From the NCBI GenBank assembly GCA_024235835.1, contig JACKLQ010000001.1, positions 1,488,001 through 1,552,000 on the forward strand: 64,000 nt of DNA, read 5' to 3'. Below, piece after piece: positions 34,399 to 42,552 of this stretch. The notes below the pieces were generated by a model. That model ran no database searches. It was not told the origin of the DNA and saw nothing but the letters and a program-made list of their open reading frames with translations. This DNA is from Thiobacillus sp. Lineage in GTDB: Bacteria; Pseudomonadota; Gammaproteobacteria; Burkholderiales; Thiobacillaceae. A program made the translations under genes and the position numbers. Numbering within the stretch: the first letter of the stretch is position 1; each line of letters opens with the position of its first letter.

Positions 34399-35761
34399 GG
34401 CCACCTCCCGCAAAACCGCGCTTGGTCACGTTGCCCCCTTCGGGCAGGGGCTGGGGGTCCAGCACCGCCACGGTCAGGTGGTCGTCCACAAAGAACTTTG
34501 CCGCCACGGCCTTGACCTGGTCGGCGGTGACCGCCTTGAGCCGTTCAAAGCGCGTCTGCCGGTCCCGGTAGTCCAGGCCCGCCGTGGTCCACTCGCCGAT
34601 GAGCATGGCCTGGTAGAACAGGGAATCCTGCTGGTAGACCTGTCCCGCCAGCACCTGGGCCTTGACCCGGGACAGTTCCGCCTCGCTGACCCCTTCCGTT
34701 GCCACCTTGGTAATTTCCGCCTTCAGGGCCGCCTCCAGGGTGGCCACGCCCTGACCCTCCGCCGGAGTGGCATCCACCATGAACAGGGCCGGCCCCCGGG
34801 AGATGGGGTCGTAACCCGCATCCACGTCCGTGGCCAGGCGCTTGTCCCGCACCAGGGCCTGGTTCAGGCGGGCCGAGGCATGGCCGTCCAGCACGCCAGA
34901 CAGTATTTCCAGGGCATAGGGCTCCCAGTCCTGGTGGGGGTCCGCCAGGCGGGGCACCTGCCAGGCCAGAGCCACCACGGGCAACTTGGCCGGGGCCTTC
35001 ACGGTCACCCGGCGCTCCCCCGCCTGTCCCGGTTCCGCCTGGGGCTTGCGCTGCGGCAGGGACCGGCTGGCGATGGGGCCGAAATACTGCCGGGCCCAGG
35101 CGAACACCTGGGCCGGGTCCACGTCGCCGGCCACCACCAGGGTTGCGTTGTTGGGGGCATACCAGCGTTCATACCACTCCCGTGCGTCCGCCACGGTCAT
35201 GTGCTTCAGATCGTCCATCCAGCCTATCACCGGCCGGCGATAGGGGTGGGCCATGAAGGCGTTGGCCATCATCGCCTCGTAGAGCCTGGCCTGGGCGTTG
35301 TCCTCGGTGCGCAAGCGGCGCTCCTCCTTTACCACCTCGATCTCCTTGGCGAACTCCTGGGGCGAGAGAACCAGGTTGGCCATGCGATCCGCTTCCAGCT
35401 TCAGGGCCAGTTCCAGGCGATCCTTCCGCAAGGTCTGGAAATAGGCCGTGTGGTCCCGGGAGGTAAAGGCGTTCTCCCGGCCGCCCGCGGCGGCGATGCG
35501 CTTGGAAAATTCGCCGGCGGGCACCTCCGGCGTGCCCTTGAACATCATGTGCTCCAGTACGTGGGCCACCCCCGTGGTGCCGTTGCGCTCATCCACGCTG
35601 CCGGCCCGGTACCAGACCTGGGACACCACCACCGGCGCACGGCGGTCCACCTTCACTACCACTCTCATGCCGTTGTCCAGGCGCTCCTCCGCCACCTGGG
35701 CCCACGCCGGCACGCTTGCGAACAAGGCCCCCAGCAGGGCCCACCGGATCAGCCCCGGCAT
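34388..35761 (-). CDS. M16-family zinc peptidase, catalytic partner
   Basis: A secreted zinc metallopeptidase of about 457 residues. Signal peptide MPGLIRWALLGALFASVPAWA, then the zinc site HVLEHMMFKGT (HxxEH) and the downstream Glu in EIEVVKEERRLRTEDN. The frame is open to 35905, and AAAGGA before an ATG at 35878 would add a 39-residue cytoplasmic-like extension; I prefer the start at the signal peptide, though its ribosome binding site is weak. It forms an operon with the inactive homologue, rsmD and coaD, divergent from ftsY. Confidence 0.88.
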   Translation of the reverse strand: MPGLIRWALLGALFASVPAWAQVAEERLDNGMRVVVKVDRRAPVVVSQVWYRAGSVDERNGTTGVAHVLEHMMFKGTPEVPAGEFSKRIAAAGGRENAFTSRDHTAYFQTLRKDRLELALKLEADRMANLVLSPQEFAKEIEVVKEERRLRTEDNAQARLYEAMMANAFMAHPYRRPVIGWMDDLKHMTVADAREWYERWYAPNNATLVVAGDVDPAQVFAWARQYFGPIASRSLPQRKPQAEPGQAGERRVTVKAPAKLPVVALAWQVPRLADPHQDWEPYALEILSGVLDGHASARLNQALVRDKRLATDVDAGYDPISRGPALFMVDATPAEGQGVATLEAALKAEITKVATEGVSEAELSRVKAQVLAGQVYQQDSLFYQAMLIGEWTTAGLDYRDRQTRFERLKAVTADQVKAVAAKFFVDDHLTVAVLDPQPLPEGGNVTKRGFAGGGHVR

Positions 35762-35960
35762 CCGGCGGGACGCCCCGTCAATTCGTTCCCCGCACCGTCC
35801 CAAGAAAGACTTGCCCCCCTTGGGGGAGAGTCTGGCGGATTTCCCCGAGCCGGAGACACGCCTGATCTGAGTCAACATCCGCATCCTTTCAAAAAGTGCC
35901 CGCATGATAGAATTTCCTCGAACTCAACGCAGCTTGTGACCCCCTCGGACAGCCCCTCCC

Positions 35961-36974
35961 GTGTTTGGTTTCTTCAAATCCGGCGCAAAATCCGGCGACG
36001 ATGCCGGCGTCGCCCCGGCCACACCGGAGTCCACCCCGGTCGCCCCCCCGAGAACCTCCTGGGCCCAACGGCTCAAGCAGGGACTCAGCCGTACCCGCAA
36101 TGCATTCACCGGGCAGATCGCCGGATTGCTGGGCGCGGGGGTCAAGATCGACGAGAACCTGTTCGAGGAACTGGAAACCGTGCTGCTCACCGCCGACGTG
36201 GGCGTGGACGCCACCCAGTTTCTCCTGGCACGGCTGCGGTCCAGGGTTAAACGGGACAAGCTCACGGATGCGGCCCAACTCAAGGACGCCCTCAAGGCGG
36301 AACTCGCCGCCCTCCTGGCCCCCCTGGAATCCCCCCTCGACACAGGCACGGCCAAGCCCTTCGTCATCATGCTGGCCGGCATCAACGGCGCCGGCAAGAC
36401 CACCACCATCGGCAAGCTGGCAAAGCGCTTCCAGGACCAGGGCCTTTCCGTGCTGCTGGCCGCGGGCGATACCTTCCGAGCCGCGGCACGGGAACAGCTC
36501 GGCGAATGGGGGCGGCGCAACAACCTGGAAGTCATCCAATCCGAATCAGGCGATCCGGCGGCGGTGATATTCGATGCATTGCATTCGGCCCGCGCCAAGG
36601 GCATCGATATCGTTCTGGCGGATACCGCCGGCCGCCTGCCCACCCAGCTTCACCTCATGGAAGAAATCAAGAAGGTGAAGCGGGTACTGCAAAAGGCCGA
36701 CCCCGGCGCGCCCCACGAGGCGCTTCTGGTACTGGACGCCAACATCGGCCAGAACGCCCTGGCCCAGGTGAAGGCCTTCGACGATGCCCTTGGCCTCACC
36801 GGACTGGTGATGACCAAGCTGGACGGCACCGCCAAGGGCGGGGTCATCGCCGCTCTGGCGGCGCGATTTCGTGACCGCCAACCCATTCCCGTCCGCTTCA
36901 TCGGCGTGGGGGAGGGCCTGGACGACCTCCAGCCCTTCAAGGTCGACGAATTCGTCGACGCACTGTTTGCATGA
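35961..36974 (+). CDS. ftsY: Signal recognition particle receptor FtsY
   Basis: A 337-residue SRP receptor GTPase with a GTG start. It has a short acidic/proline-rich A domain, the N domain from about residue 34, and the G domain: GINGAGKTTTIGKLAKRF (140-157), DTAGRLPTQ and TKLDGTAKGG. It docks SRP-ribosome complexes at SecYEG. The next gene, ftsE, overlaps its stop by four bases, the classical ftsYEX arrangement. Confidence 0.96.
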   Translation: MFGFFKSGAKSGDDAGVAPATPESTPVAPPRTSWAQRLKQGLSRTRNAFTGQIAGLLGAGVKIDENLFEELETVLLTADVGVDATQFLLARLRSRVKRDKLTDAAQLKDALKAELAALLAPLESPLDTGTAKPFVIMLAGINGAGKTTTIGKLAKRFQDQGLSVLLAAGDTFRAAAREQLGEWGRRNNLEVIQSESGDPAAVIFDALHSARAKGIDIVLADTAGRLPTQLHLMEEIKKVKRVLQKADPGAPHEALLVLDANIGQNALAQVKAFDDALGLTGLVMTKLDGTAKGGVIAALAARFRDRQPIPVRFIGVGEGLDDLQPFKVDEFVDALFA

Positions 36975-37624
36975 TCGAGATCAGCGACGTCACCAAGCGT
37001 TATCCCGGTGGCCACGAGGCCCTGACCGACCTGTCCCTGACCATCCAGCAGGGTGAACTGGTCTTCCTGACGGGTCACTCCGGCGCGGGCAAGAGCACAC
37101 TGCTCAAGCTCATCGCCGCCATCGAGCGCCCCACCAGCGGCCATGTCATCGTGCGGGGCCAGAACGTGGGCCGCCTCAAGCGGGCCGCCCTGCCCTTCTT
37201 CCGCCGCAACATCGGCCTGATCTTCCAGGACCACAAGCTGCTGTATGACCGCAGCGTCTTCGACAACGTGCTGCTACCCCTGCACATCCAGGGTTTCACC
37301 GGCGTAGACGCCGCCAAGAGGGTGCGCGCCGCCCTGGACAAGGTGGGCCTGCTCAAGAAGGAGCGCTCCCGGCCCATCACCCTGTCCGGCGGCGAGCAGC
37401 AGCGCCTGTGCATCGCCCGGGCCATCGTCAGCCGCCCGGCCCTGGTGCTGGCTGACGAACCCACCGCCAACCTGGACGACGCCTATGCCCGGGACATCAT
37501 GGACATGTTCCGGGCCTTCAACGAAGTGGGCGTGACCCTGGTGATTTCCACTCACGATCACGACCTGATCCGACGCTATGGCGGCCGCAACGTGCAAATT
37601 GCCTACGGGAAGCTGGTGCCATGA
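36971..37624 (+). CDS. ftsE: Cell division ATP-binding protein FtsE
   Basis: A 217-residue ABC ATPase. Walker A GHSGAGKST (about residues 36-44), signature LSGGEQQR, Walker B ALVLADEPT and the H-loop region STHDHD. With FtsX it activates periplasmic peptidoglycan hydrolases at the septum. It overlaps ftsY and ftsX by four bases each. Confidence 0.96.
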   Translation: MIEISDVTKRYPGGHEALTDLSLTIQQGELVFLTGHSGAGKSTLLKLIAAIERPTSGHVIVRGQNVGRLKRAALPFFRRNIGLIFQDHKLLYDRSVFDNVLLPLHIQGFTGVDAAKRVRAALDKVGLLKKERSRPITLSGGEQQRLCIARAIVSRPALVLADEPTANLDDAYARDIMDMFRAFNEVGVTLVISTHDHDLIRRYGGRNVQIAYGKLVP

Positions 37625-38526
37625 AGGCCTGGCTGATCCATCATCTCCACAGCCTGAAGACGGCGGCGGACCAATTCCGCGCCACCCCACTGGCCACTCT
37701 GTTTACCGTGCTGGTGATCGGCGTGGCCGTGGCCCTGCCCACCGGGCTTTACGTGCTGCTCGGCAACCTGGACCGTGCCGCCGGCGGCGTCAAACCCCAG
37801 GCGGAAGTCACCTTGTTCCTGAAATACAGCATCAGCGAGCCCCAGGGGCGGGAACTGGCGGCGCAATTGTCCAAGGCCGCCGATGTGGCGGGCGTGCGCT
37901 TCATCAGCCGCACCGAAGGCATCGGCAAGCTGGAGGCCGCCGGCCTGGCGGACATCACCGCCGGCCTGCCGGACAACCCCCTGCCCCACACCCTGGTGGT
38001 CAAGCCCGGGGAGGAAACGCCAGAAGCCCTGGAGAACCTGGGCGAACGCCTCAAGACCCTGCCGGAGGCCGAGCGGGTGCTTCTGGATACGGACTGGGTC
38101 AAGCGCCTGGCGGCCCTCATGGCGCTTGGCCAGGACATGGTGTTCATGCTGGCCGCCATGCTGGGCCTGGCCCTGGCCGCCATCACCGCCAACACCATCC
38201 GACTGCAGATCTATGCCCAGCAGGACGAGATCGAGGTGGCCCGCCTCATCGGTGCCACGGACCGCTTCATACGACGCCCCTTCCTGTATTTCGGCGGCAT
38301 CCAGGGCCTGGCGGGCGGCCTGGCCGGCTGGGGCCTGGTGATGCTGGGCCTGCAGCTCATCGAGGGTAGCGTGCGCCAGGTGGCCAGCGCCTACGGCGTC
38401 GATTATTTGCTGAGCGGCCTTGGCCCCCTGGAACTCCTGGCTGCGCTGTCGCTAAGCGGGAGTCTGGGATGGCTGGGCGCTTTCTTCGCCGTTGGCCAGA
38501 CCCTGCGCAAGGTCGATACCTTCTGA
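37621..38526 (+). CDS. ftsX: Cell division protein FtsX
   Basis: A 301-residue integral membrane protein with the FtsX pattern. There is an N-terminal membrane segment (about 23-45), a periplasmic domain (about 48-170), then three more membrane segments (about 175-195, 225-255 and 270-295). The QDEIEVARLIGATDRFIRRP stretch before the third segment is the family's coupling region. It transmits FtsE ATPase activity to the periplasm. Confidence 0.95.
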   Translation: MKAWLIHHLHSLKTAADQFRATPLATLFTVLVIGVAVALPTGLYVLLGNLDRAAGGVKPQAEVTLFLKYSISEPQGRELAAQLSKAADVAGVRFISRTEGIGKLEAAGLADITAGLPDNPLPHTLVVKPGEETPEALENLGERLKTLPEAERVLLDTDWVKRLAALMALGQDMVFMLAAMLGLALAAITANTIRLQIYAQQDEIEVARLIGATDRFIRRPFLYFGGIQGLAGGLAGWGLVMLGLQLIEGSVRQVASAYGVDYLLSGLGPLELLAALSLSGSLGWLGAFFAVGQTLRKVDTF

Positions 38527-38619
38527 GCCCCAGGGCCGGGCTACGCCCAGCCCATCCCCCGAGGGGCACAAATCAACACGGGGCGAACCTTTGATGTTCT
38601 CTTGAGGAACTTCACCCCG

Positions 38620-38646
38620 TTAGCACTCTCATACAGCGAGTGCTAA
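38620..38646 (+). promoter_or_regulatory. CIRCE operator (HrcA site) before rpoH
   Basis: A perfect CIRCE element, TTAGCACTC-N9-GAGTGCTAA, centred 47 bases before the rpoH start. CIRCE is the binding site of the heat-shock repressor HrcA. TAATAT at 38644-38649 could be a -10. Its presence implies that sigma-32 synthesis is repressed by HrcA at normal temperature, linking the two heat-shock circuits. The sequence match is exact; the regulation is inferred. Confidence 0.92.
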
Positions 38647-38679
38647 TATTGCGTTGACTGTTTATAAGGAGCTTTCCCC

Positions 38680-39531
38680 ATGACCGCTCAAGCGCTGAAC
38701 TTTCCTGTTCCCTCCGCCCTGGGCAGCCTGGAAAACTACATTCAGGCCGTGAACCGCTTTCCGCTGCTCAGCGCCGAGCAGGAGCACGATCTGGCCGTGC
38801 GCTTCCATAAACAAAATGACGTGGAGGCAGCCCGTCAACTGGTGCTTTCCCATCTGCGCCTGGTGGTGGCTATCGCCCGGGGTTACCTGGGTTATGGCCT
38901 GCCCCATGCCGACCTGATCCAGGAAGGCAACGTGGGCCTGATGAAGGCCGTCAAGCGTTACGACCCTGGTCGTGGCGTGCGTCTGGTTTCCTTCGCCGTC
39001 CACTGGATCAAGGCCGAAATCCACGAATTCATCCTCAAGAACTGGCGCATGGTGAAAGTGGCCACCACCAAGGCCCAGCGCAAGCTGTTCTTCAACCTGC
39101 GCAGCATGAAGAAGGAAGAGGGCACCCTGTCCGCCGACGCCGTCGAGGAAATGGCCAGGACCCTGAACGTCAACCAGTCGGATGTCAGGGAGATGGAGAC
39201 CCGGCTCTACGGTCAGGACATGGCCCTGGACCCGGGCGTTGACGAGGATGATGATGCCTTCACCCCCATCGCCTACCTGGCTGCCCCCAATGCGGAACCC
39301 AGCCAGCATCTGGAACAGGCGGAGCGGGAGCGGCTGGCCACCACAGGATTGGGCCAGGCCCTGGCAACCCTGGACGACCGCAGCCGCCACATCGTGGAGG
39401 CGCGCTGGCTCAACGAGGAAAACCCCGCCACCCTGCATGATCTCGCTGCGGTCTACGGTATCTCCGCCGAACGGGTCAGGCAAATCGAAGCCAAGGCCCT
39501 GAAGAAGCTCAAGGTGGCCATGACCCACTGA
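38680..39531 (+). CDS. rpoH: RNA polymerase heat-shock sigma factor RpoH (sigma-32)
   Basis: A 283-residue group 3 sigma factor. Region 2 (LVLSHLRLVVAIARGYLGYG, DLIQEGNVGLMKAVKRYDPG), the RpoH box QRKLFFNLRS at residues 127-136 and region 4 helix-turn-helix (LAAVYGISAERVRQIEAKAL) are all present. It directs heat-shock gene transcription. AAGGAG precedes the ATG. It follows ftsX and is the last gene before a terminator. The CIRCE operator upstream suggests control by HrcA. Confidence 0.96.
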   Translation: MTAQALNFPVPSALGSLENYIQAVNRFPLLSAEQEHDLAVRFHKQNDVEAARQLVLSHLRLVVAIARGYLGYGLPHADLIQEGNVGLMKAVKRYDPGRGVRLVSFAVHWIKAEIHEFILKNWRMVKVATTKAQRKLFFNLRSMKKEEGTLSADAVEEMARTLNVNQSDVREMETRLYGQDMALDPGVDEDDDAFTPIAYLAAPNAEPSQHLEQAERERLATTGLGQALATLDDRSRHIVEARWLNEENPATLHDLAAVYGISAERVRQIEAKALKKLKVAMTH

Positions 39532-39552
39532 AGGGGTTAGACCTACGGCAAC

Positions 39553-39579
39553 AAAAAAGCCCCTTCCCGGGGCTTTTTT
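39553..39579 (+). terminator. Intrinsic terminator after rpoH
   Basis: AAAAAAGCCCC and GGGGCTTTTTT pair around a five-base loop, ending in a T run. It lies 22 bases after the rpoH stop. The A/T symmetry lets it also stop minus-strand transcripts from the small membrane-peptide gene. Confidence 0.93.
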
Positions 39580-39598
39580 GTTGGTCCGGATGCAAGGC

Positions 39599-39703
39599 TC
39601 AGAACACGGAGCCCAGCACCACGGACAGTAAACTGATCCATGCCCAGAGAATGAGCGCCACTATCAGGGTCATGGGGAGGTTGGTTTTGCTGAACAGATC
39701 CAT
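39599..39703 (-). CDS. Small membrane peptide (34 residues)
   Basis: A short reading frame starting MDLFSKTNLPM, followed by a strongly hydrophobic helix (TLIVALILWAWISLLSVVLG) and ending SVF. The ATG at 39703 is preceded by GAGGAAG at nine bases. A start at 39718 would add five residues but has no ribosome binding site. It fits a one-pass inner-membrane peptide. It lies between the rpoH terminator and the terminator of the ComEA-like gene. I do not recognise the family; translation is likely but unproven. Confidence 0.55.
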   Translation of the reverse strand: MDLFSKTNLPMTLIVALILWAWISLLSVVLGSVF

Positions 39704-39737
39704 CGCACGCTTCCTCATATCAACATGCGCGGATTCT

Positions 39738-39768
39738 AAAACAAAAAGGGTACGGTTGACCGTACCCT
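39738..39768 (-). terminator. Intrinsic terminator after the ComEA-like gene
   Basis: On the minus strand GGGTACGG-TCAA-CCGTACCC, an 8-bp perfect stem, is followed by TTTTTGTTTT. It lies 17 bases after the stop codon. Confidence 0.93.
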
Positions 39769-39784
39769 GTCAAATCGAAGTTGA

Positions 39785-40060
39785 TTACTTCTTGCTTGTA
39801 GCCTGGGCCTCCCCGACCATCAGTTGATCCTTCAACTTCGCCACGCTGGATTTGCCGAAACCCTTCACCTGGGCCAGGTCATCCACGCTCTTGAACGCAC
39901 CATTCTTTTCCCTGTGCGTCACGATGGCCTTGGCCTTTGCAGGACCAATGCCTTTGACAGACTCCAGTTCGGACTGGGTCGCCTTGTTCAGGTCCACCGC
40001 AGCCAAGGCGGATACGGACATGGTCAAGCCCAGCAACAATGCGGCAAACAGTTTCTTCAT
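39785..40060 (-). CDS. ComEA-like helix-hairpin-helix protein
   Basis: A 91-residue exported protein: signal peptide MKKLFAALLLGLTMSVSALA, then two helix-hairpin-helix units (LESVKGIGPAKAKAIVTHRE and VDDLAQVKGFGKSSVAKLKD). This is the DNA-binding half of ComEA-type competence proteins; short forms like this are common in proteobacteria. It probably binds DNA in the periplasm, perhaps for uptake. GGAGGAAACC precedes the ATG at 40060. Its upstream region is duplicated at 40376-40489. Confidence 0.9.
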   Translation of the reverse strand: MKKLFAALLLGLTMSVSALAAVDLNKATQSELESVKGIGPAKAKAIVTHREKNGAFKSVDDLAQVKGFGKSSVAKLKDQLMVGEAQATSKK

Positions 40061-40165
40061 GGTTTCCTCCACTGACAGTCGTTACGCCCACCTGGGCGCC
40101 AGTGGAATTTAGGATGGAGCGCGACTCCGGATCAATTCAACGAAAGTCATACAACGATCGGCATA
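40052..40165. repeat. Direct repeat, copy A (ComEA-like gene start and upstream region)
   Basis: This stretch covers the first codons and upstream region of the ComEA-like gene. It resembles 40376-40489 over its whole length, with shared blocks such as TTACGCCCAC, GGATGGAGCGCGAC, CAATTCAACGAA and GATCGGCATA. Between the copies (40166-40375) I see no gene or clear signal. Confidence 0.85.
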
Positions 40166-40375
40166 GGCCGCATTAAGCCATGGAACGCTTTGTCGACCGG
40201 AAAGGCCAAAATGCGAACGGCATAGCGGCTCAGCGATCTTGCTGACGGAACTGCCTCACTCCACCTCGTCGGAATATCGTGCCTAGCTCCAATGGCCCTA
40301 CCTCAAGACCGGATCAAGTTGATCGTGCTGATTGATCAGTTTTGCCCAAAGGATATGGTGGGGCTGGGTCATCAA

Positions 40376-40489
40376 TTTCTTCATTGACTCCGCCACTTAC
40401 AGACGTTACGCCCACTTGAGCGCCAAAGGAATTTGGGATGGAGCGCGACCCCGTAACAATTCAACGAATTGCATTCAATGATCGGCATA
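40376..40489. repeat. Direct repeat, copy B (orphan upstream region)
   Basis: The second, diverged copy of the region before the ComEA-like gene. On the minus strand it keeps an ATG followed by AAGAAATTG (MKKL), as in the real gene, but the reading frame then departs and stops after about 28 codons. It looks like the front end of a lost duplicate gene, or a retained duplicate promoter. It abuts the porin terminator. Confidence 0.8.
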
Positions 40490-40492
40490 AAC

Positions 40493-40530
40493 CCAAAAAA
40501 CAAAACGGGCGCGGTTTCCCGCGCCCGTTT
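40493..40530 (-). terminator. Intrinsic terminator after the porin gene
   Basis: On the minus strand AAACGGGCGCGG-GAAA-CCGCGCCCGTTT, a perfect 12-bp stem with a stable GAAA loop, is followed by TGTTTTTT. It lies about 30 bases past the porin stop. Confidence 0.95.
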
Positions 40531-40558
40531 CTGCTTCAGTTCTAGCTGTTAGGCCAGA

Positions 40559-41620
40559 TTAGAAGCTGTGCTCGATACCGATGGAGATCGTGGAAGGAGA
40601 AGTACCAGCTGCCGGAGCAAAGGTACCGCCTGCACCCGCACCGCCAGTGGTGTAGGTTGCGCCAGCGTCGTTATCGGTGCTGGCATACAGGGCATACACT
40701 TTGCTGCGCTTGGACAGGGCGTAATCAGCGCCGATGGCCCAGTAGTCAGCACCGGTGGAGGCGGCGGTATCGCCGTCTTCAGCCTTGGCATACTGTGCCT
40801 TCAGCGTGATGGGGCCCATGGCATAAGCGCCGTTGATGAACCAGGCGTTGCGATCGTTGACGGTAGCGCCGGCATCGTCGTCCATGCTCTCGTAACCGAC
40901 GCCCACCTTGGCATCGCCAAACTTGTAACCGACGCCCAGTTTCCAGGCGGTCAGGTCGCTGGTGGCACCCGCGCCGGCCACACCATTCTCATGCTTTTCC
41001 CAGGCCAGGGAGCCGAACAGGGGACCGTTGCTGTAGATACCAGCCAGGGACCAGGCGTCACCGTCAGCAGCGCCCTGGGTACCCGCCTCGTTGGCGTTCA
41101 CGCGGGCGAGAGCGGCATGGAAGCCAGAGAAGGTGGGAGAGATGTAGGCCCAGACGTTGGAACCACGCAGGTCGAAGTTGTTGGTGCCGTTAGTGCTGCC
41201 CATGATGGTGTTGTAGTCACCCATGGTGTCACCGAAGACGTCCAGGGAGCCGGTGGCCAGCTTGTAGGGGGTGTCATGGGTACCCACCAGGAAGGTACCA
41301 AAGCCGCCAGCCAGGCCAACGAAGGTGTTGCGGTTGCCGGTAGCGGCGCCGCTGGTATCGGTGGTCAGACCGGTTTCCCATTGCCACACGGCCTTCATGC
41401 CGCCGCCCAGATCCTCGGAACCCTTGAAGCCGATGCGGGAAGAGTTGGAGGAGATGCGGGTCAGGTCATCATCGGGGTTGGCGCCACCGACGGCAGCATC
41501 GGTGTTGATGTAATCGTAAGACGACTTGATCACACCATAGATGTCCACGTTGGAAGTGGCGGCAAAGGCGGGCGCGGCAAAGGTGCCAGCAACTGCCAGA
41601 GCGATCAGGGATTTCTTCAT
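40559..41620 (-). CDS. Gram-negative general porin
   Basis: A 353-residue outer-membrane barrel of the betaproteobacterial porin family. Signal peptide MKKSLIALAVAGTFAAPAFA, then VDIYGVIKSSYDYINTD (first strand), GGMKAVWQWETGL and alternating strands with aromatic girdles. It ends IGIEHSF with the terminal phenylalanine that BAM recognises. It allows diffusion of small hydrophilic solutes. About 240 bases upstream hold its control region, including a 12-bp palindrome (TCTCGCGCGAGA, 41711-41722) that may be an operator. Confidence 0.95.
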   Translation of the reverse strand: MKKSLIALAVAGTFAAPAFAATSNVDIYGVIKSSYDYINTDAAVGGANPDDDLTRISSNSSRIGFKGSEDLGGGMKAVWQWETGLTTDTSGAATGNRNTFVGLAGGFGTFLVGTHDTPYKLATGSLDVFGDTMGDYNTIMGSTNGTNNFDLRGSNVWAYISPTFSGFHAALARVNANEAGTQGAADGDAWSLAGIYSNGPLFGSLAWEKHENGVAGAGATSDLTAWKLGVGYKFGDAKVGVGYESMDDDAGATVNDRNAWFINGAYAMGPITLKAQYAKAEDGDTAASTGADYWAIGADYALSKRSKVYALYASTDNDAGATYTTGGAGAGGTFAPAAGTSPSTISIGIEHSF

Positions 41621-41812
41621 CTTGATACTCCTATCAGGTTAATGAAACTTCGTCCCGGTCGGGCCTCCGCTGTCGCTTCCACCCTTGGGGGTACTGCTCT
41701 TTGAAAAACCTCTCGCGCGAGAAGTTGAGGCGGATTTTGCACAAACTTCATAGGTGTCACCAAGTTACGAATCCTTTTGCAAGGATTTTTTCGCATACCC
41801 CGTTGCGGGGTT

Positions 41813-41838
41813 GCAACAAGGCCACAAACCCTTGTTGC
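41813..41838. repeat. Inverted repeat downstream of doc
   Basis: GCAACAAGG and CCTTGTTGC pair across an eight-base loop, 20 bases after the doc stop (minus strand). A second small dyad (AATCCTT/AAGGATT) is at 41770-41787. Neither has a U tract in the doc direction, so a terminator role is uncertain. The rest of 41621-41858 is the porin upstream region. Confidence 0.4.
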
Positions 41839-41858
41839 GCGTCACCGCACTGGGTTGG

Positions 41859-42245
41859 CTAAAGCGCTTGGGTATGGGCTTGCAACCAGGCGGACAAGGT
41901 GGTTTCGTCCAGTTCGCCCGCAGCCACGGCAAGCATGGTCTGCACACAATCGATGTCACTTGCCACGAGCCGCAGGCCATTCAGTGCAAGAAACAATTCA
42001 ATGCAGACGAATGCCGTACGCTTGTTGCCATCAATGAACGGATGATTGCGGGAAATGCCAAACCCATAAGCCGCCGCGCATTCCACAACGGTTGGATTGC
42101 CATAGGCTGCCAGGTTGAGGGGCCGCGCCAGGGCAGACGCCAACAAACTGGCCTCGCGCACACCTGCCGCACCGCCATGCTCCGCTAGCTGGGCTTCGTG
42201 GATCGCCCAAACAACTTGTTCCTTGATCCAGACAAAGTCCGTCAC
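41859..42245 (-). CDS. doc: Doc-type (Fic fold) toxin
   Basis: A 128-residue death-on-curing protein. The Fic/Doc motif is NHPFIDGNKRTAF at about residues 67-79, matching HxFx(D/N)(A/G)NK. Doc toxins phosphorylate EF-Tu using this motif. It starts four bases inside the end of the antitoxin gene (ATGA overlap), the normal antitoxin-toxin layout. The toxin looks intact. Confidence 0.92.
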   Translation of the reverse strand: MTDFVWIKEQVVWAIHEAQLAEHGGAAGVREASLLASALARPLNLAAYGNPTVVECAAAYGFGISRNHPFIDGNKRTAFVCIELFLALNGLRLVASDIDCVQTMLAVAAGELDETTLSAWLQAHTQAL

Positions 42246-42469
42246 TTGGCCAGCTCACGCAACACGTTGCGTCGCTGCTTCATGATCGATTCCGCCAAGT
42301 CCATCTGCTCTGAGAAGTCGGGGTCGTATTCGGTAATCCGATAGCCATCGGGCGACTCCGTGAGGAAGACCGTATCCCCCTTCTCCAGCCGCATGCGCGT
42401 CAGGACTTCCTTGGGCAGGATAACGCCAACGGAATTGCCGATCTGGGTGAGTTTGAGGGCGACATGCAT
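42242..42469 (-). CDS. AbrB/MazE-type antitoxin of the Doc module
   Basis: A 75-residue protein with the SpoVT-AbrB swapped-hairpin DNA-binding start (ALKLTQIGNSVGVILPKEVL) and a C-terminal tail that would wrap the toxin (DPDFSEQMDLAESIMKQRRN). It should neutralise Doc and repress the pair. The classical P1 antitoxin is Phd; AbrB-type partners are a common variant. The start has GGAG upstream. A dyad lies just before it. Confidence 0.9.
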   Translation of the reverse strand: MHVALKLTQIGNSVGVILPKEVLTRMRLEKGDTVFLTESPDGYRITEYDPDFSEQMDLAESIMKQRRNVLRELAK

Positions 42470-42486
42470 GGCAATGCTCCAATTGT

Positions 42487-42502
42487 TATAACAGACGTTA
42501 TA
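42487..42502 (-). promoter_or_regulatory. Palindrome before the Doc-module antitoxin gene
   Basis: TATAAC-GTCT-GTTATA on the minus strand, 18 bases upstream of the antitoxin start. The first arm resembles a -10 box, so antitoxin binding here would block transcription, as expected for autoregulation. The symmetry is seen; the role is inferred. Confidence 0.5.
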
Positions 42503-42552
42503 TTAATCCATGCTGCGTGATGCACAAGGCTTCCTGCACGCCTCACGCTGAA

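Noticed and set aside
35762..35878. N-terminal extension of the M16 peptidase (segment ARLSPKGGKSFLG)
   Set aside because: It has a fair ribosome binding site, but it would put 39 polar residues before an otherwise normal signal peptide; I treat it as upstream sequence, with some doubt.
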